Below, one piece after another: positions 6,721 through 7,647 of a stretch of DNA of 7,647 nt. The position numbers and the translations under genes were made by a program. The notes beneath the pieces were generated by a model. It made no database searches. It saw nothing but the letters and a program-made list of their open reading frames with translations, and had not been told where the DNA came from. This stretch comes from Parabacteroides sp. (lineage in GTDB: Bacteria; Bacteroidota; Bacteroidia; Bacteroidales; Tannerellaceae), in assembly GCA_020026285.1 (NCBI GenBank), contig JAHHQS010000168.1, forward strand, positions 1 to 7,647, written 5' to 3'. Every line of letters starts with the position of its first letter. Positions within the stretch are counted from its first letter, which is position 1.

Positions 6721-7647
6721 TTATTTACAACTCAAAGGAATAGCTTCTGAATATGTTTTAAATTCGGCAGACAATTTCTTTTCAGGATTATCCTGTGATG
6801 TAAACTTGCAACTGAATATCAGGCAAGATTCACCGGTAGGAACTTCCAGTTTCTTTGATTCTACAGGAATTGTCTTGATCGTATTCCAGTTCTTGTCGTA
6901 AACAACCAAGTTCGAGCCTCCTTCGTATTTAATGGTTTCACCAACGTTCAATCTGACCGGGATTGTAACGGTTGAGTAGTTCCCGATTTCTAAAGAAATA
7001 TCACTGACTATATCATCTGCTTTCAGCAGGAACTGAATAGGTTGTCTTTTCTGAGGATTATTAAATTCCCATTTGGCAACAACAGGTTCACCCGGCTGAC
7101 GTGTAATATTCTTATGAGTGAACTTGACAGGTTTACAAGCATACAAATTCCAGCTCTTCTCTCCTGTTGTCTCCAACTTGTATTCATTGTAGATATGTTC
7201 CATTTCCTTCTTTAATTCTTTTGGGAATGCACCACCTAAACGTGCTTTTTCCCATTCTCGAATAGCTGTAATGATTTCCTCAGACAAGCCATTCTGAGCG
7301 ACTTTTTCAGCATTGGTTACCAATGTATAACCTGCATCGAATGCGGCAGAGCGAGCTAACAGCCAGTTGATATCTTCTATAGAAGTATTACTGTCGTATT
7401 TGAACCAGCCCAACATACTAGGAATTAAGTTTCGACGATAGAAATCCTGATTCATCAGGCGATAGCCGATCTGGCTATCTCTGAATCCAGCGTACCAAGG
7501 TTCTCCCCAATTCATTCTGGTAAAGATATGCCAGTTAAAATGAGTGGTCATACTGGCATCGTTTATGTTGTCGCGATATTCAGGTTTCAGATTATTATAC
7601 CATTCCTGCATCATCAGATTTTCGCCATATTGTCCCATTCCTGTTGA
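6721..7647 (-). CDS. C-terminal part of an unassigned exported-type glycan hydrolase-like protein
   Basis: A leftward gene cut by the right window edge. 308 codons are visible and the frame stays open to base 7647, so the in-frame ATG at 7636-7638 need not be the start. The residues before it read Ser-Thr-Gly. The first half is rich in aromatics and reads like the end of a TIM-barrel-type catalytic domain. It includes GMGQYGENLMM, HFNWHIFTRMNWGEPWYAG, NQDFYRRNLIPSMLGWF and INWLLARSAAFDAGYTL. A helical stretch follows (visible residues about 118-158). The last 145 residues are beta-rich with alternating hydrophobic positions, like an Ig or carbohydrate-binding beta-sandwich, ending SCK. The arrangement matches large hypothetical hydrolases of Bacteroidales glycan loci, but I cannot name a family. 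The signal peptide and probable catalytic acids upstream of the visible part are outside the window. It converges on GH2 and has its own strong terminator, so it belongs to a separate leftward unit. Confidence 0.7.
   Translation of the reverse strand, partial: STGMGQYGENLMMQEWYNNLKPEYRDNINDASMTTHFNWHIFTRMNWGEPWYAGFRDSQIGYRLMNQDFYRRNLIPSMLGWFKYDSNTSIEDINWLLARSAAFDAGYTLVTNAEKVAQNGLSEEIITAIREWEKARLGGAFPKELKKEMEHIYNEYKLETTGEKSWNLYACKPVKFTHKNITRQPGEPVVAKWEFNNPQKRQPIQFLLKADDIVSDISLEIGNYSTVTIPVRLNVGETIKYEGGSNLVVYDKNWNTIKTIPVESKKLEVPTGESCLIFSCKFTSQDNPEKKLSAEFKTYSEAIPLSCK

Noticed and set aside
1..7647. CRISPR arrays, tRNA/rRNA genes, insertion sequences, phage or defence genes
   Set aside because: No regularly spaced repeats, tRNA-like folds, transposase or integrase motifs, or terminal inverted repeats with target duplications were seen on either strand.

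Overview
The window looks like part of a carbohydrate-utilisation locus from a Bacteroidales bacterium (Bacteroides/Phocaeicola/Prevotella type). The evidence is low-GC coding DNA, several exported or lipoprotein glycoside hydrolases side by side, almost no Shine-Dalgarno sequences, and a GH2 enzyme ending in the accessory-domain set common in gut Bacteroidales. No SusC/SusD pair, sensor, sulfatase or transposase lies inside the window, so whether this is a complete polysaccharide utilisation locus cannot be judged. The genus is an inference from style, not from a marker gene.

Layout. Bases 1-147 are AT-rich, non-coding DNA with a small hairpin and a weak leftward promoter candidate. A probable two-gene leftward transcription unit follows. 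GH95 (3857 to 1323, minus strand) is read first. After 65 bp comes a predicted lipoprotein with a TIM-barrel hydrolase pattern (1257 to 148, minus strand) that resembles a very divergent GH29. A 171-bp divergent intergenic region (3858-4028) separates this unit from a rightward GH2 beta-galactosidase-type gene (4029-6437). GH2 converges on the C-terminal part of another leftward gene (6721 to beyond 7647), which is cut by the window edge. The 283-bp convergent gap holds two strong, unrelated hairpins, one placed to terminate each gene.

How the genes may work together. GH95 enzymes remove terminal alpha-L-fucose (classically alpha-1,2) or alpha-L-galactose. GH2 enzymes of this architecture remove beta-linked galactose or a related sugar. 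Divergent transcription from one control region suggests sequential removal of a Fuc/L-Gal cap and then the beta-galactoside underneath. Such structures occur in mucin O-glycans, milk oligosaccharides, fucosylated xyloglucan and decorated hemicelluloses. The two less familiar proteins could act on other linkages of the same glycan.

No CRISPR, tRNA, rRNA, insertion sequence or phage feature was seen. I found no clearly new biological system. The most novel material is the divergent GH29-like lipoprotein, the altered active-site loop of the GH95, and the unassigned partial protein at the right edge.
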